Source: Kaistia granuli DSM 23481
Lineage (GTDB): Bacteria; Pseudomonadota; Alphaproteobacteria; Rhizobiales; Kaistiaceae
DNA: 64,000 nt
Direction of reading: 5' to 3'
Assembly (NCBI RefSeq): GCF_000380505.1
Contig: NZ_AQYH01000006.1
Span: 62,001-126,000 of the forward strand
The position numbers were made by a program, and so were the translations under genes. The notes under the pieces were generated by a model that saw nothing but the letters and a program-made list of their open reading frames with translations, searched no databases and was not told the origin of the DNA. The first letter of the stretch is position 1. Each line of letters starts with the position of its first letter. Shown here piece by piece: positions 35,781 to 44,356 of the stretch.

Positions 35781-37193
35781 TCAGTCGTTCGATGTCAGCA
35801 TGCTGGCTAGACCGTGATAGAGCGATTGCGGCATCAGCAAGTTCGAAACGCCATAGCCCAGTACTGAAGCGCACATGATCGGAATGACATCGCCGTTGTC
35901 GCCGGTCATTTCCAGGATGATGACGAACGCCGTGATCGGCGCCTGGACGACGCCGGCGAAATAGCCGGTCATGCCCAGCAGCGCCGCGATGCCGGCGCTT
36001 CCGCCCAGCGTCAGGGCGAACAGGCTGCCGACCCCGGTGCCTACCGCCAGCGACGGCGCGAAGATGCCGCCCGGTATGCCCGACACCGACGAGAGTAGCG
36101 TCGCCACGAACTTCGCCGGCGCGAAATACCAGGGCAGTATCTCGCCCTCGATCGCCGCGCGCGCCTGGTCATAGCCGGTGCCGAAGGTGCTGCCGCCCGT
36201 GGCCAGGCCGATCAGCGCGACACCGAGCCCGCATAGGCCGGCAATGACAAGCGTCCGCTTGAACGGCATCACGCGGGTCCAGCGCCGGATCTGCTGTGTC
36301 GACCAGAGCATCACCCGGCCGAACAGCGCTCCGAACAATCCGCCGACGACTCCGCACAGGCCGACCATGAGCCAGCCCTCGACGCCGACGACATGGCCCG
36401 AGGCCTGGCCGAAATAGTCGTAGTTGCCCACCAGTCCGAGCGAGACGAGACCGGCGATGATGACGGCCGATAGGACGAGGCTCGCCGTCTTCTGCTCGAA
36501 GGACCGGCTCATCTCCTCGATCGCGAACACGATGCCCGCCAGCGGCGCGTTGAAGGCAGCCGAAATGCCGGCCGCCGACCCGGCCAGGATCAGGCCGCGG
36601 GCGCGGTCGGCTCCCCCGATCTGGCCGGCCTTCAGCATGATCGCCGCGCCGATCTGGACCGTCGGCCCCTCGCGACCGATGGATCCGCCGGATGCGATGC
36701 CGACCAGCGTGAGGAAGATCTTGCCGATGGCGACGCGCAGCGAGAGCAGCTTGCTGCGCGCCACGCTATCCGTCATCTCGCAGGCGGCGATGGCATGCTG
36801 GATGCCGCTGCCCGCCGCGCCCGGAAACACCGTGCGCGCCAGATGGGCGCAGAACATGAAGCCGAGCGGCGCGAGGAGGAGCGGAACCCAGACCGCCTGG
36901 CTGGCCAACCAGTGAAAGAGCAGCTGCGCCTGATCGGCGGCGTAGGCGAAGCAGACGCTGACCAGTCCCGTCGCGGCGGCGCCGACCCAGAACACGATGC
37001 GCCGACGCCAGAGGTCGCGGGATAGCCAGGCCGGCTGCGGCTGGTCGGACAGCTTCCGCAGACGCGGACGCTTCAGTTTCAATCGCAAAAGCAAGAGGCT
37101 GCTCCGTGTGGTATCGCCTGGCGACCACGGAACGAGGCCAATCGGCGCGGGATATCCATCGAGGACCTCAGTCGGCCTCCCCAAACGGGACAT
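35781..37193 (-). CDS. ClC-family chloride channel/transporter
   Basis: A 470-aa ClC protein with about ten or more membrane helices. Filter segments are GSGIQ (128-132, with Gln where E. coli has Pro), GREGP (173-177, gating glutamate Glu175) and GGIFAP. The double glutamate in FAIEEMSRSF matches the internal proton glutamate of H+/Cl- exchangers, so exchange is likely. No CBS domain is present. The annotated start overlaps the end of the Dabb gene by 26 bp; a later non-ATG start is possible. Confidence 0.92.
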   Translation of the reverse strand: MSRLGRPTEVLDGYPAPIGLVPWSPGDTTRSSLLLLRLKLKRPRLRKLSDQPQPAWLSRDLWRRRIVFWVGAAATGLVSVCFAYAADQAQLLFHWLASQAVWVPLLLAPLGFMFCAHLARTVFPGAAGSGIQHAIAACEMTDSVARSKLLSLRVAIGKIFLTLVGIASGGSIGREGPTVQIGAAIMLKAGQIGGADRARGLILAGSAAGISAAFNAPLAGIVFAIEEMSRSFEQKTASLVLSAVIIAGLVSLGLVGNYDYFGQASGHVVGVEGWLMVGLCGVVGGLFGALFGRVMLWSTQQIRRWTRVMPFKRTLVIAGLCGLGVALIGLATGGSTFGTGYDQARAAIEGEILPWYFAPAKFVATLLSSVSGIPGGIFAPSLAVGTGVGSLFALTLGGSAGIAALLGMTGYFAGVVQAPITAFVIILEMTGDNGDVIPIMCASVLGYGVSNLLMPQSLYHGLASMLTSND

Positions 37194-37470
37194 AGTCGAT
37201 CTCGAGGAACGACTCCACCTCCGGCACCCAGCGGTCGCGCACGAAGGTCACATGGTCCGGATGATCGTCATATCGCGAATAGGCAGCCGGGTCGGTGAAC
37301 TCCATAGAGAAGCCGAAATCATAGTCATTCTTGGCGCTAACCTGGCGCAGCTGCTCGAAATTGTCGACGCCGGGAATCGCCGCCAGCACCCGCGCATCGG
37401 CGAGAAACTGTCGTTCGGCCTCCGATCCCTTCGGATGCTTCAATCGGAAAACCACCGTATGCCGGATCAT
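37168..37470 (-). CDS. Dabb (stress-responsive alpha-beta barrel) domain protein
   Basis: A 100-aa dimeric alpha-beta barrel protein. MIRHTVVFRLKHPKGSEAERQFL at the start and FGFSMEFTDPAAYSRYDDHPDHVTF are typical Dabb features. Function unknown. ATG 37470 is chosen because it begins the domain; the frame extends 20 codons further. It overlaps the annotated start of the ClC gene and is divergent from dxs. Confidence 0.88.
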   Translation of the reverse strand: MIRHTVVFRLKHPKGSEAERQFLADARVLAAIPGVDNFEQLRQVSAKNDYDFGFSMEFTDPAAYSRYDDHPDHVTFVRDRWVPEVESFLEIDYVPFGEAD

Positions 37471-37626
37471 GCCTGCCCCTCGAATGTCTGCGCCGACCAC
37501 AGTAGCGGTCACGCGCATATCCGCAACCACGCGAGATTTGGCCGCGCCCTTGGGCGACCGGCCGCGTTGCCTCTGGTCGCCGCGTCGTGTAACCGTGCCC
37601 GTTCATATAACAGCTTCGCTTGATAG

Positions 37627-39549
37627 ATGACCGGCAAGCCCGAAACGCCCCTTCTCGACACTGTCGCCACGCCCGCGGACCTTCGCAAGCTGCCGGAGAG
37701 CTCGCTTGCGCAGCTGGCGGCGGAACTGCGCGCCGAGACCATCGACGCCGTCTCGATCACCGGCGGCCATCTCGGCGCCGGCCTCGGCGTCGTCGAGCTG
37801 ACGGTGGCGCTGCACTACGTGTTCAACACGCCGGCCGACCGGATCATCTGGGACGTCGGCCACCAGGCCTACCCGCACAAGATCCTGACCGGGCGACGCG
37901 ACCGCATCCGCACGCTGCGCCAGGCCGGCGGCCTGTCGGGCTTCACCAAGCGCTCGGAAAGCGAATACGACCCGTTCGGCGCGGCGCATTCCTCGACGTC
38001 GATCTCCGCCGGCCTCGGCATGGCGGTGGCGCGCGACCTTTCGGACGGCGACAACGCCGTCGTCTGCGTGATCGGCGACGGCGCGATGTCGGCCGGCATG
38101 GCCTATGAGGCGATGAACAATGCCGGCGCGCAGCGTTCGCGCCTGATCGTCATCCTGAACGACAACGACATGTCGATCGCGCCGCCGGTCGGGGCGATGT
38201 CCGCCTATCTGGCGAGGCTGGTTTCCGGCCGCGCCTATCGCTCCTTCCGCGAAGTGGCGAAGCAGCTGGCCCGCAAGCTGCCGCGCTTCCTGCACGAGAA
38301 GGCGAAGCAGACCGAGGAGTATGCGCGCGGCTTCTTCACCGGCGGCACGCTGTTCGAAGAGCTCGGCTTCTACTATGTCGGGCCGATCGACGGCCACAAT
38401 CTCGACCATCTGCTGCCGATCCTGCGCAATCTGCGCGACGCGCCGGAAGGGCCGATCCTGCTGCATGTCGTCACGCAGAAGGGCAAGGGATACGCCCCGT
38501 CCGAGGCGGCCGCCGACAAGTACCACGCGGTCAACCGCTTCGACGTCATCACCGGCAAGCAGGCCAAGGCGACGCCGAACGCGCCGAGCTATACCCGCGT
38601 CTTCGCGGAAGCGCTGATCAAAGAGGCCGAGGCCGACGACAAGATCGTCGCCGTGACGGCAGCGATGCCCTCCGGCACCGGGCTGGACCTGTTCGGCCAG
38701 GCCTTCCCGCAGCGCACCTTCGACGTCGGTATCGCCGAGCAGCACGCCGTCACCTTCGCCGCCGGCCTGGCCTCGGAAGGCTACAAGCCGTTCTGCGCGA
38801 TCTACTCGACCTTCCTGCAGCGCGGCTACGACCAGATCGTGCATGACGTGGCGATCCAGAAGCTGCCGGTGCGCTTCGCCATCGACCGCGCCGGCTTCGT
38901 TGGCGCCGACGGCGCCACCCATGCCGGCTCGTTCGACACCGGCTTCCTGGCCGCTCTGCCCGGCATGATCGTCATGGCGCCGTCCGACGAGGCCGAGCTG
39001 GTGCACATGATCGCGACCTCGGTCGCCATCGACGATGCCCCCTCCTCGTTCCGCTATCCGCGCGGCGAGGGTGTCGGCATCGACATGCCGGCGCGCGGCG
39101 AGCTCCTGCCGATCGGCAAGGGCCGGATCCTGCGCGAGGGCACCAAGGTCGCGATCCTCTCCTTTGGCACACGGCTCAAGGACGCGCTGAAGGCGGCAGA
39201 GGAGCTCGACACCTACGGCCTGTCGGCGACCGTCGCCGACGCCCGCTTCGCCAAGCCGCTCGATACCGACCTGGTGCTCGATCTCGCCCGCAATCACGAA
39301 GTCGTGATCACGGTCGAGGAAGGCGCCGTCGGCGGCTTCGGCACCCAGGTGCTGGCCTTCCTGGCCGGCGCCGGCGCCTTCGATCGCGGCCTGAAGATCC
39401 GCACGCTGGTGATGCGCGACGAATTCGTCGACCACGACAAGCCGGAGGCGATGATCGCCGCCAGCGGTCTCGACTCGCGCGGCATCGTCGCCACCGTGTT
39501 CGAAGCGCTGGGCCGCGGCGACGAAGCCGCCGCCTTCCGTCGGGCCTAG
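37627..39549 (+). CDS. dxs: 1-deoxy-D-xylulose-5-phosphate synthase
   Basis: First enzyme of the MEP isoprenoid pathway (640 aa), thiamine-diphosphate dependent. The TPP-binding motif [18 protein letters not shown], catalytic Glu in [15 protein letters not shown], and [16 protein letters not shown]-like [16 protein letters not shown] are visible. The length is standard. Its TAG stop and that of the convergent ABM gene are both provided by one CTAG palindrome at 39546-39549. Confidence 0.97.
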   Translation: MTGKPETPLLDTVATPADLRKLPESSLAQLAAELRAETIDAVSITGGHLGAGLGVVELTVALHYVFNTPADRIIWDVGHQAYPHKILTGRRDRIRTLRQAGGLSGFTKRSESEYDPFGAAHSSTSISAGLGMAVARDLSDGDNAVVCVIGDGAMSAGMAYEAMNNAGAQRSRLIVILNDNDMSIAPPVGAMSAYLARLVSGRAYRSFREVAKQLARKLPRFLHEKAKQTEEYARGFFTGGTLFEELGFYYVGPIDGHNLDHLLPILRNLRDAPEGPILLHVVTQKGKGYAPSEAAADKYHAVNRFDVITGKQAKATPNAPSYTRVFAEALIKEAEADDKIVAVTAAMPSGTGLDLFGQAFPQRTFDVGIAEQHAVTFAAGLASEGYKPFCAIYSTFLQRGYDQIVHDVAIQKLPVRFAIDRAGFVGADGATHAGSFDTGFLAALPGMIVMAPSDEAELVHMIATSVAIDDAPSSFRYPRGEGVGIDMPARGELLPIGKGRILREGTKVAILSFGTRLKDALKAAEELDTYGLSATVADARFAKPLDTDLVLDLARNHEVVITVEEGAVGGFGTQVLAFLAGAGAFDRGLKIRTLVMRDEFVDHDKPEAMIAASGLDSRGIVATVFEALGRGDEAAAFRRA

Positions 39550-39908
39550 ATCCCGGCGTCCCGATCCGCATGCGCCCGCCGGCTGTCGTCGGGCGCTTCG
39601 GTACGGTTCTCCAGTCCATAGTCGCGCAGCACGTTGGCGACGCGCAGGCGATAATCGCGAAAAACGCTGGCACGGCCCTTGGCCTGTGTCGCGCGATGGG
39701 CCGGACGATTGCGCCAGGCCGCGACCGCCGCCTCATCCCGCCAGAACGACAGGGACAGCAGCTTGCCCGGCTCCGCCAGGCTCTCGAAGCGCTCGACGGA
39801 GACGAAGCCGTCCAACTGCTCCAGATCGGCCTTCAGCGCCGCGGCGAGATCGAGATAGTGCTGCGCCTCGCCCTTCGCCGGCCAGACCTCGAAGATGACG
39901 GCGATCAA
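39546..39908 (-). CDS. Antibiotic biosynthesis monooxygenase (ABM) domain protein
   Basis: A 120-aa dimeric ferredoxin-like protein of the ABM family. [48 protein letters not shown] and [19 protein letters not shown] are typical. Members are mostly cofactor-free oxygenases or heme-degrading enzymes; activity here is unknown. It is coupled to the NIPSNAP gene by an ATGA overlap (39908-39905), and both are divergent from an ArsR regulator. Confidence 0.88.
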   Translation of the reverse strand: MIAVIFEVWPAKGEAQHYLDLAAALKADLEQLDGFVSVERFESLAEPGKLLSLSFWRDEAAVAAWRNRPAHRATQAKGRASVFRDYRLRVANVLRDYGLENRTEAPDDSRRAHADRDAGI

Positions 39909-40234
39909 GGCTTCACCAGCGCCGCATGCGGCGTCGAGGCGAGCCGCAGGAACAGCCTGTCCTCGCGCCGGATGAACTGCTCCTTGCGGGCGAATTCATA
40001 ATTCTCCCGCCCGAGCGGATCGTCGCGCAGGCGGGCGCGATAGGCCTCGTAGGCGGCGAGGCTCTCGATGTTGTAGACGCCATAGGCAGTGGTGCTCGAA
40101 CCCTCCTGCGGCGCGTAGTAGCCGATCAGATCGGCGCCGCAGCGCGGTATGGCCTGACCCCAGTTGCGTGCATAGGCGTCGAAGGCCTCCGTCTTGAACG
40201 GATCGATCTCGTAGCGGATGAAACAGGTGATCAT
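39905..40234 (-). CDS. NIPSNAP family protein
   Basis: A 109-aa protein beginning [26 protein letters not shown] and containing [32 protein letters not shown], the NIPSNAP dimeric alpha-beta barrel pattern. Molecular function is not established. It is the first gene of a two-gene operon with the ABM protein; the intergenic region to the divergent ArsR gene holds a perfect inverted repeat. Confidence 0.88.
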   Translation of the reverse strand: MITCFIRYEIDPFKTEAFDAYARNWGQAIPRCGADLIGYYAPQEGSSTTAYGVYNIESLAAYEAYRARLRDDPLGRENYEFARKEQFIRREDRLFLRLASTPHAALVKP

Positions 40235-40285
40235 GGTCGGCTCCTTGTCGAAAACGCGGCCACCCTAGCGCATTGATCGACACGG

Positions 40286-40309
40286 ATAGTTCGACTAGCA
40301 TCGAACTAT
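40286..40309. promoter_or_regulatory. Inverted repeat overlapping the arsR-type start codon (candidate operator)
   Basis: ATAGTTCGA (40286-40294), a 6-bp spacer and TCGAACTAT (40301-40309) form a perfect 9-bp inverted repeat. The right arm runs into the ATG of the ArsR gene at 40308. It lies in the 73-bp divergent promoter region, so one bound regulator could control both directions. Confidence 0.72.
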
Positions 40310-41006
40310 GAAGGAAGGTCCCGTCATCGCCTCCGTCGCCGCCCTGATCGGCGACCCCGCCCGCGCCAACATGCTGACGGCCCTGATGGACGGCCGCGCC
40401 CTGACGGTGAGCGAGCTGGCGCAAGCTGCCGGTGTCACCATCCAGACGGCGAGCAGCCATCTCGCCCGCCTCGACGCCGCCAACCTCCTCACCGCCGAGC
40501 GCCAGGGCCGCCACCGCTATTTCCGCCTCTCCGATCCCGAGGTGGCGCGCGTTCTGGAAGCGCTGATGGGGCTCGCCGAACGCACCGGCGCCAAGCGGGT
40601 CCGAACTGGCCCTCGCGACGCGGAACTCCGCACCGCCCGCATCTGCTACGACCACCTCGCCGGCGAGCGTGGCGTAGCCCTGCTCGCCGCGACGAAGCGC
40701 GCGGGATGGATCGCCGGCGACGACGATCTCCACGTCGCCCCCAGCGGCCGCGCTTTCTTCGTCGATTTCGGCATCGACATGGATCGGCTGGAACAGGCCC
40801 GACGTCCCGTCTGCAAGACCTGCCTCGACTGGAGCGAAAGGCGCAGCCATCTCGGCGGCGCTCTTGGGGCCGCGCTGCTCGACCGCGTGCTCGAACGCGG
40901 CTGGGCCCGGCGCGGCCCCGGCCGGGTGATCGCCTTTCCCGCCGACGGGCTCGCCGCCATGCGCGCCACGTTCGGCGACACGTTTACGGCCTCCACTGAG
41001 GCCTAG
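40308..41006 (+). CDS. ArsR-family winged-helix regulator with C-terminal extension
   Basis: A 232-aa regulator. Residues 1-85 form an ArsR winged helix (AALIGDPARANMLTALMDGRALTVSELAQ, AAGVTIQTASSHLARLDAANLL, RHRYFRLSDPEVA). A C-terminal domain of about 140 residues contains RICYDHLAGERGVALLAA and CKTCLDWSERRSHLGGALG. That long form is typical of a subgroup of ArsR proteins next to ABM/NIPSNAP-like genes. The CKTC pair could sense metal or redox, but this is inference. It probably represses itself and the divergent operon. Confidence 0.9.
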   Translation: MKEGPVIASVAALIGDPARANMLTALMDGRALTVSELAQAAGVTIQTASSHLARLDAANLLTAERQGRHRYFRLSDPEVARVLEALMGLAERTGAKRVRTGPRDAELRTARICYDHLAGERGVALLAATKRAGWIAGDDDLHVAPSGRAFFVDFGIDMDRLEQARRPVCKTCLDWSERRSHLGGALGAALLDRVLERGWARRGPGRVIAFPADGLAAMRATFGDTFTASTEA

Positions 41007-41088
41007 CCGCCTCCGGCAGCCGCCTTCGCCGTCCTCGCGGCATTCGGACACGCTTTCCAAGCTTCCACGGCAGGGTTATCTCTGCGGC

Positions 41089-41604
41089 ATGATCAAACGC
41101 ATCGCCCTTTCGCTTCTCCTCGCCGCATCGCTGGCCGCGCCGGTGCTTGCAGACGTCACCGCCGGCTCGCTGGTCATCAGCGAGCCCTGGTCGCGCGCCA
41201 CACCGCCCGGCGCGCGCGTCGGCGGCGGCTATCTGACGATCCGCAACACCGGGTCCGGGCCCGACACACTGGTGTCGGTGGCCTCGCCGGCGTCCGAGAA
41301 GACGGAGCTTCACATGATGAAGACCGAGGACGGAGTCATGACCATGCGGCCGGTCGAGGGCGGCGTGGAAATCCCCGCCGGCGGCGTCCTGACGCTCGAG
41401 CCCGGTGGCTATCACGTCATGTTCATCCGGCCCAAGGCGCCCTTCAAGCAGGGCGAGAGCGTGCCGCTGACGCTGACCTTCGCCAAGGCCGGCGCCGTCG
41501 ACGTGGCCCTCACCGTCTCGCCGATCGGCGCGCCGGGACCGGCCGGCAAGCCCGAGATGGATCATTCCGCGCATGGCGCGGGCCAGCATGGATCGTCCGA
41601 ATGA
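41089..41604 (+). CDS. pcuC: Periplasmic copper chaperone PCu(A)C
   Basis: A 171-aa exported protein (signal sequence ending VLA-DV) that delivers Cu(I) to the CuA centre of cytochrome c oxidase together with SCO. The PCuAC copper motif is visible as ELHMMKTEDGVMTMRPV and GGYHVMFI (H-x-M pairs). A His/Met-containing tail (MDHSAHGAGQHG) may also bind copper. It is translationally coupled to the SCO gene through an ATGA overlap at 41601-41604. Confidence 0.92.
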   Translation: MIKRIALSLLLAASLAAPVLADVTAGSLVISEPWSRATPPGARVGGGYLTIRNTGSGPDTLVSVASPASEKTELHMMKTEDGVMTMRPVEGGVEIPAGGVLTLEPGGYHVMFIRPKAPFKQGESVPLTLTFAKAGAVDVALTVSPIGAPGPAGKPEMDHSAHGAGQHGSSE

Positions 41605-42224
41605 CCGACACGGAAAAGGGGAACAATCCCCACAAGACGCTGCGCACCGTCCGCTACGTGCTCTGGGCGCTGGTCGCGATCGTCGTCGTCGCCATCGGCG
41701 CCTATACGCTGTTCCCGAAGAGCACCAACCCGATCGCCCAGATAAGCTCGATCGGCGGGCCGTTCTCCGTCGTCGACCAGAAGGGACAGCCCGTCACCGA
41801 GGCGGCGCTGCAGGGCCACCCGTCGGCGATGTTCTTCGGCTTCACCTTCTGTCCCGACGTCTGCCCGACAACGCTCTACCAGGCGACGCAATGGCTGAAG
41901 CAGCTCGGCCCGGACGGCGACAAGCTCAAGGTCTATTTCGTCACCGTCGATCCCGAGCGCGACACGCCGGAGCAGATGGCGAACTACCTGCATGCCTTCG
42001 ATTCCCGCATCGTCGGCTTGACCGGCAGCCGCGAGCAGATCGACGGCATGCTGAAGGCTTTCAAGGTCTATTCGAAGAAGGTCGGTGAGGGCGAGGACTA
42101 CACGATGGACCACAGCGCCGCCGTGTACCTGCTCGATTCCAACGCAAACTTCGTCGGCACCGCCGACTATCACGAGAAGGACGTGACGATCATGGAGAAG
42201 CTGAAGCGCCTCGTCGCCAGCTGA
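41601..42224 (+). CDS. senC: SCO1/SenC family copper-transfer protein
   Basis: A 207-aa membrane-anchored thioredoxin-fold protein (helix about 16-37). The copper site is the CxxxC of FTFCPDVCPTTL and the histidine of DHSAAVYLLD. It works with PCu(A)C to metallate CuA of CtaC, encoded 19 kb away. VYFVTVDPERDTPEQMANYL is a family hallmark. It overlaps pcuC by 4 bp. Confidence 0.95.
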   Translation: MTDTEKGNNPHKTLRTVRYVLWALVAIVVVAIGAYTLFPKSTNPIAQISSIGGPFSVVDQKGQPVTEAALQGHPSAMFFGFTFCPDVCPTTLYQATQWLKQLGPDGDKLKVYFVTVDPERDTPEQMANYLHAFDSRIVGLTGSREQIDGMLKAFKVYSKKVGEGEDYTMDHSAAVYLLDSNANFVGTADYHEKDVTIMEKLKRLVAS

Positions 42225-43019
42225 TCCGTGATCGACGGATGGATTCGTCCGGGGCCGCCCGGGCGAATGTGCGAACCGGACCGTCAGGGTTTAGCAGCGC
42301 GCGCCCCAGCAGGGTCGCCATTTATGTGAGCCGCTGCACGGTGAGCCGCCACCCGCCAACCTCCCTTGCTCGCAGATGGATGGATCCCGGCCTTCGCCAG
42401 GATGACGATCGAGGGTCGGGAGAGGGCGAAGCCTTCCACCGAGGGGCAGACTTCCGAGGCCGGAAACCCACACCCGCGGCACTTCGTGCGTCGACCTCTC
42501 CCTCAGGGAGAGGTGAAGGGGCGCCTTTGTCGTCGGAGCCCGACGCCTACCCCCACTCGTCGTCATCCCGACCTCCGGACCGAGATCCAGCCAGCCGGAT
42601 TGTGTAGTCCGCCGCACGCCAACCTCCGGGATCGCGGCGAATTCGGCGCCCCGCCTCGGTCGAAAGGCGCGACGCCTGCACAGTTCGCCGCTGCTACGTC
42701 CCGTCCGGATGAAGCGCCAGCCTGCGCGACACGCTCGCCGTCATCCCGGGCGGAGCCCCCGGATCCATCCAGTCGGGTTGCCAACCGAGCCAACCTCCCG
42801 GGATCACGGATGCATGGATCCCGCCCTCGCGGGAATGACGGAGGTGATACGGTGGCTTGGATGCCATTCCCATTGGCATCCCTGCCGCTGCGACTGGGAT
42901 TCCCCCGCCAGCGCCCTTCCCCGCCCCGAACCCTTTTCCTACACAGCCCCTAAACAGCCCCGCGAACCGCTCCCAATCTCCCGCTTCCCACATCCCCTCC
43001 AGGGGGATAGGATACCAAC
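42225..43019. repeat. Non-coding stretch with degenerate dispersed inverted-repeat elements
   Basis: About 795 bp without a convincing gene. It contains several partial copies of a GTCATCCCGG / GGATCCATCC-type element: about 42370-42412, 42559-42601, 42736-42790 and 42796-42846. The last is the clearest, with ATGCATGGATCCCGCCCTCGCGGGAATGACG. The phrase CCAACCTCC recurs at about 42357, 42619 and 42789. A small hairpin CTCTCCCTCAGGGAGAG is near 42503. Such short decayed repeats are common between genes in Hyphomicrobiales. The promoter of dmeR must be at the right end. Confidence 0.55.
42992..43008. promoter_or_regulatory. Candidate DmeR operator
   Basis: ATCCCC (42992-42997), 5 bp, GGGGAT (43003-43008), immediately upstream of the dmeR start at 43020. 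RcnR/CsoR-family repressors bind G- or C-tracts flanked by short A/T-containing inverted repeats, which fits this site in type. Position would block translation or transcription start. Assignment is by inspection only. Confidence 0.5.
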
Positions 43020-43289
43020 ATGAGCCACGCCCAGAACCCCGAGATCCTGCAACGCCTGCGCCGTGCTTCCGGCCATCTCGCCAGCGTCATCACCATGGTC
43101 GAGGACGGCCGCGACTGCCTGGCCATCGCCCAGCAGATGCAGGCGGTGATCAAGGCGATCGAAAGCACCAAGCGGACGCTGATCCACCATCACATCGACG
43201 AGCATCTCGGCGCGGCTGCCGGCACGCTGCCGGCCGACGAGGCCCGCGCGCTCGTCAACGAGATCAAGGAAGTCAGCAAATACCTCTGA
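43020..43289 (+). CDS. dmeR: RcnR/CsoR-family Ni/Co-responsive repressor (DmeR-like)
   Basis: An 89-aa all-helical repressor. The metal ligands of RcnR (His3, Cys35, His60, His64 in E. coli) have equivalents at His3, Cys33, His58 and His62, which points to nickel/cobalt rather than copper (CsoR) or formaldehyde (FrmR). RLRRASGHLASVITMVEDGRDCLAI is the family core. The CDF transporter gene follows 38 bp downstream, matching the dmeRF pair known in Rhizobium leguminosarum and Agrobacterium. Confidence 0.88.
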   Translation: MSHAQNPEILQRLRRASGHLASVITMVEDGRDCLAIAQQMQAVIKAIESTKRTLIHHHIDEHLGAAAGTLPADEARALVNEIKEVSKYL

Positions 43290-43327
43290 GCCGCGCGCCC
43301 GGATATTTGCCGGAAGGAGTTTTTCCG

Positions 43328-44293
43328 ATGAACGCGACCGAAACCCTCGGCGGCCACGAGCACATCTTTCTCGGCGCCTCGCATCATCGCAACCAGCGCC
43401 GGACGATGATCGTCGTCGGCATCACGGCGCTGACCATGGTCGCCGAGATCGTCGCCGGCTATGCCTATGGCTCGATGGCGCTGCTCGCCGACGGCTTCCA
43501 CATGTCGACCCATGCCGGCGCCCTGCTCGTCGCGGCGCTCGCCTATGGCTATGCAAGCCGCCATGCCCGCGACCCGGCCTTCACCTTCGGCACCGGCAAG
43601 GTCGGCGATCTCGCCGCTTTCGCCAGCGCCATCATTCTCGGCGTCGTCGCCATCCTGATCGCCGTCGATGCGGCCTGGCGGCTGGCGCGACCGGTGCCGA
43701 TCGATTTCGACCCGGCCATCGTCGTCGCCGTGATCGGCCTCGCCGTCAATCTCGTCAGCGCGCTGCTGCTGCACGAGGGCACCCCCGGCCATGCGCACGG
43801 CCACCACCATGACCATCCGCACGCGGGCCATGACCACCATGATCACGGCCATGATCATGGGCATGCGCGCGACCACAATCTGCGCGCCGCCTACCTGCAT
43901 GTTCTGGCCGACGCAGTGACCTCGGTTCTGGCGATCGGCGCGCTGCTCGCCGGCCGCTTCCTCGATTGGGTCTGGCTCGATCCGGCGATCGGCATCCTCG
44001 GCGCCGTGATGATCGCCAGCTGGTCGGTGCGCCTGATGCGGGACAGCGGCCGGGTGCTGGTCGACGCCGTGCCGGACGCGGACCTGGCCAGGACCATGCG
44101 CGAGCGGATCGAGCGGGCGGGCGCCCGGGTCACCGACCTGCACCTCTGGCGCGTTGGCCCCGGCCACAACGCTGCCGTGATCAGCCTGGTGGCCACGGCG
44201 CCGCAGACGCCCGAGGCCTACAAGGCGACGCTCGCCGGCCTGCAGGGGCTGTCGCACGTCACTGTCGAGGTGCGGCGGTTGGCGGCCGGCTGA
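43328..44293 (+). CDS. dmeF: Cation diffusion facilitator, DmeF-like Ni/Co exporter
   Basis: A 321-aa CDF transporter with six membrane helices. Metal-site segments are LLADGFHMSTHAGALLV (helix 2) and YLHVLADAVTSVLAIGALL (helix 5). Between helices 4 and 5 there is a histidine-rich loop (about residues 155-182), typical of DmeF. The C-terminal cytoplasmic domain contains VTDLHLWRVGPGHNAAVISL. ATG 43328 follows GGAAGGAG. Expected to export Co/Ni under DmeR control. Confidence 0.92.
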   Translation: MNATETLGGHEHIFLGASHHRNQRRTMIVVGITALTMVAEIVAGYAYGSMALLADGFHMSTHAGALLVAALAYGYASRHARDPAFTFGTGKVGDLAAFASAIILGVVAILIAVDAAWRLARPVPIDFDPAIVVAVIGLAVNLVSALLLHEGTPGHAHGHHHDHPHAGHDHHDHGHDHGHARDHNLRAAYLHVLADAVTSVLAIGALLAGRFLDWVWLDPAIGILGAVMIASWSVRLMRDSGRVLVDAVPDADLARTMRERIERAGARVTDLHLWRVGPGHNAAVISLVATAPQTPEAYKATLAGLQGLSHVTVEVRRLAAG

Positions 44294-44356
44294 TCCCGTC
44301 TCGATCCCATTTGTGATAAGGCTCCTCCCGCCGCCGACGACGGGATGGAGACAGCG

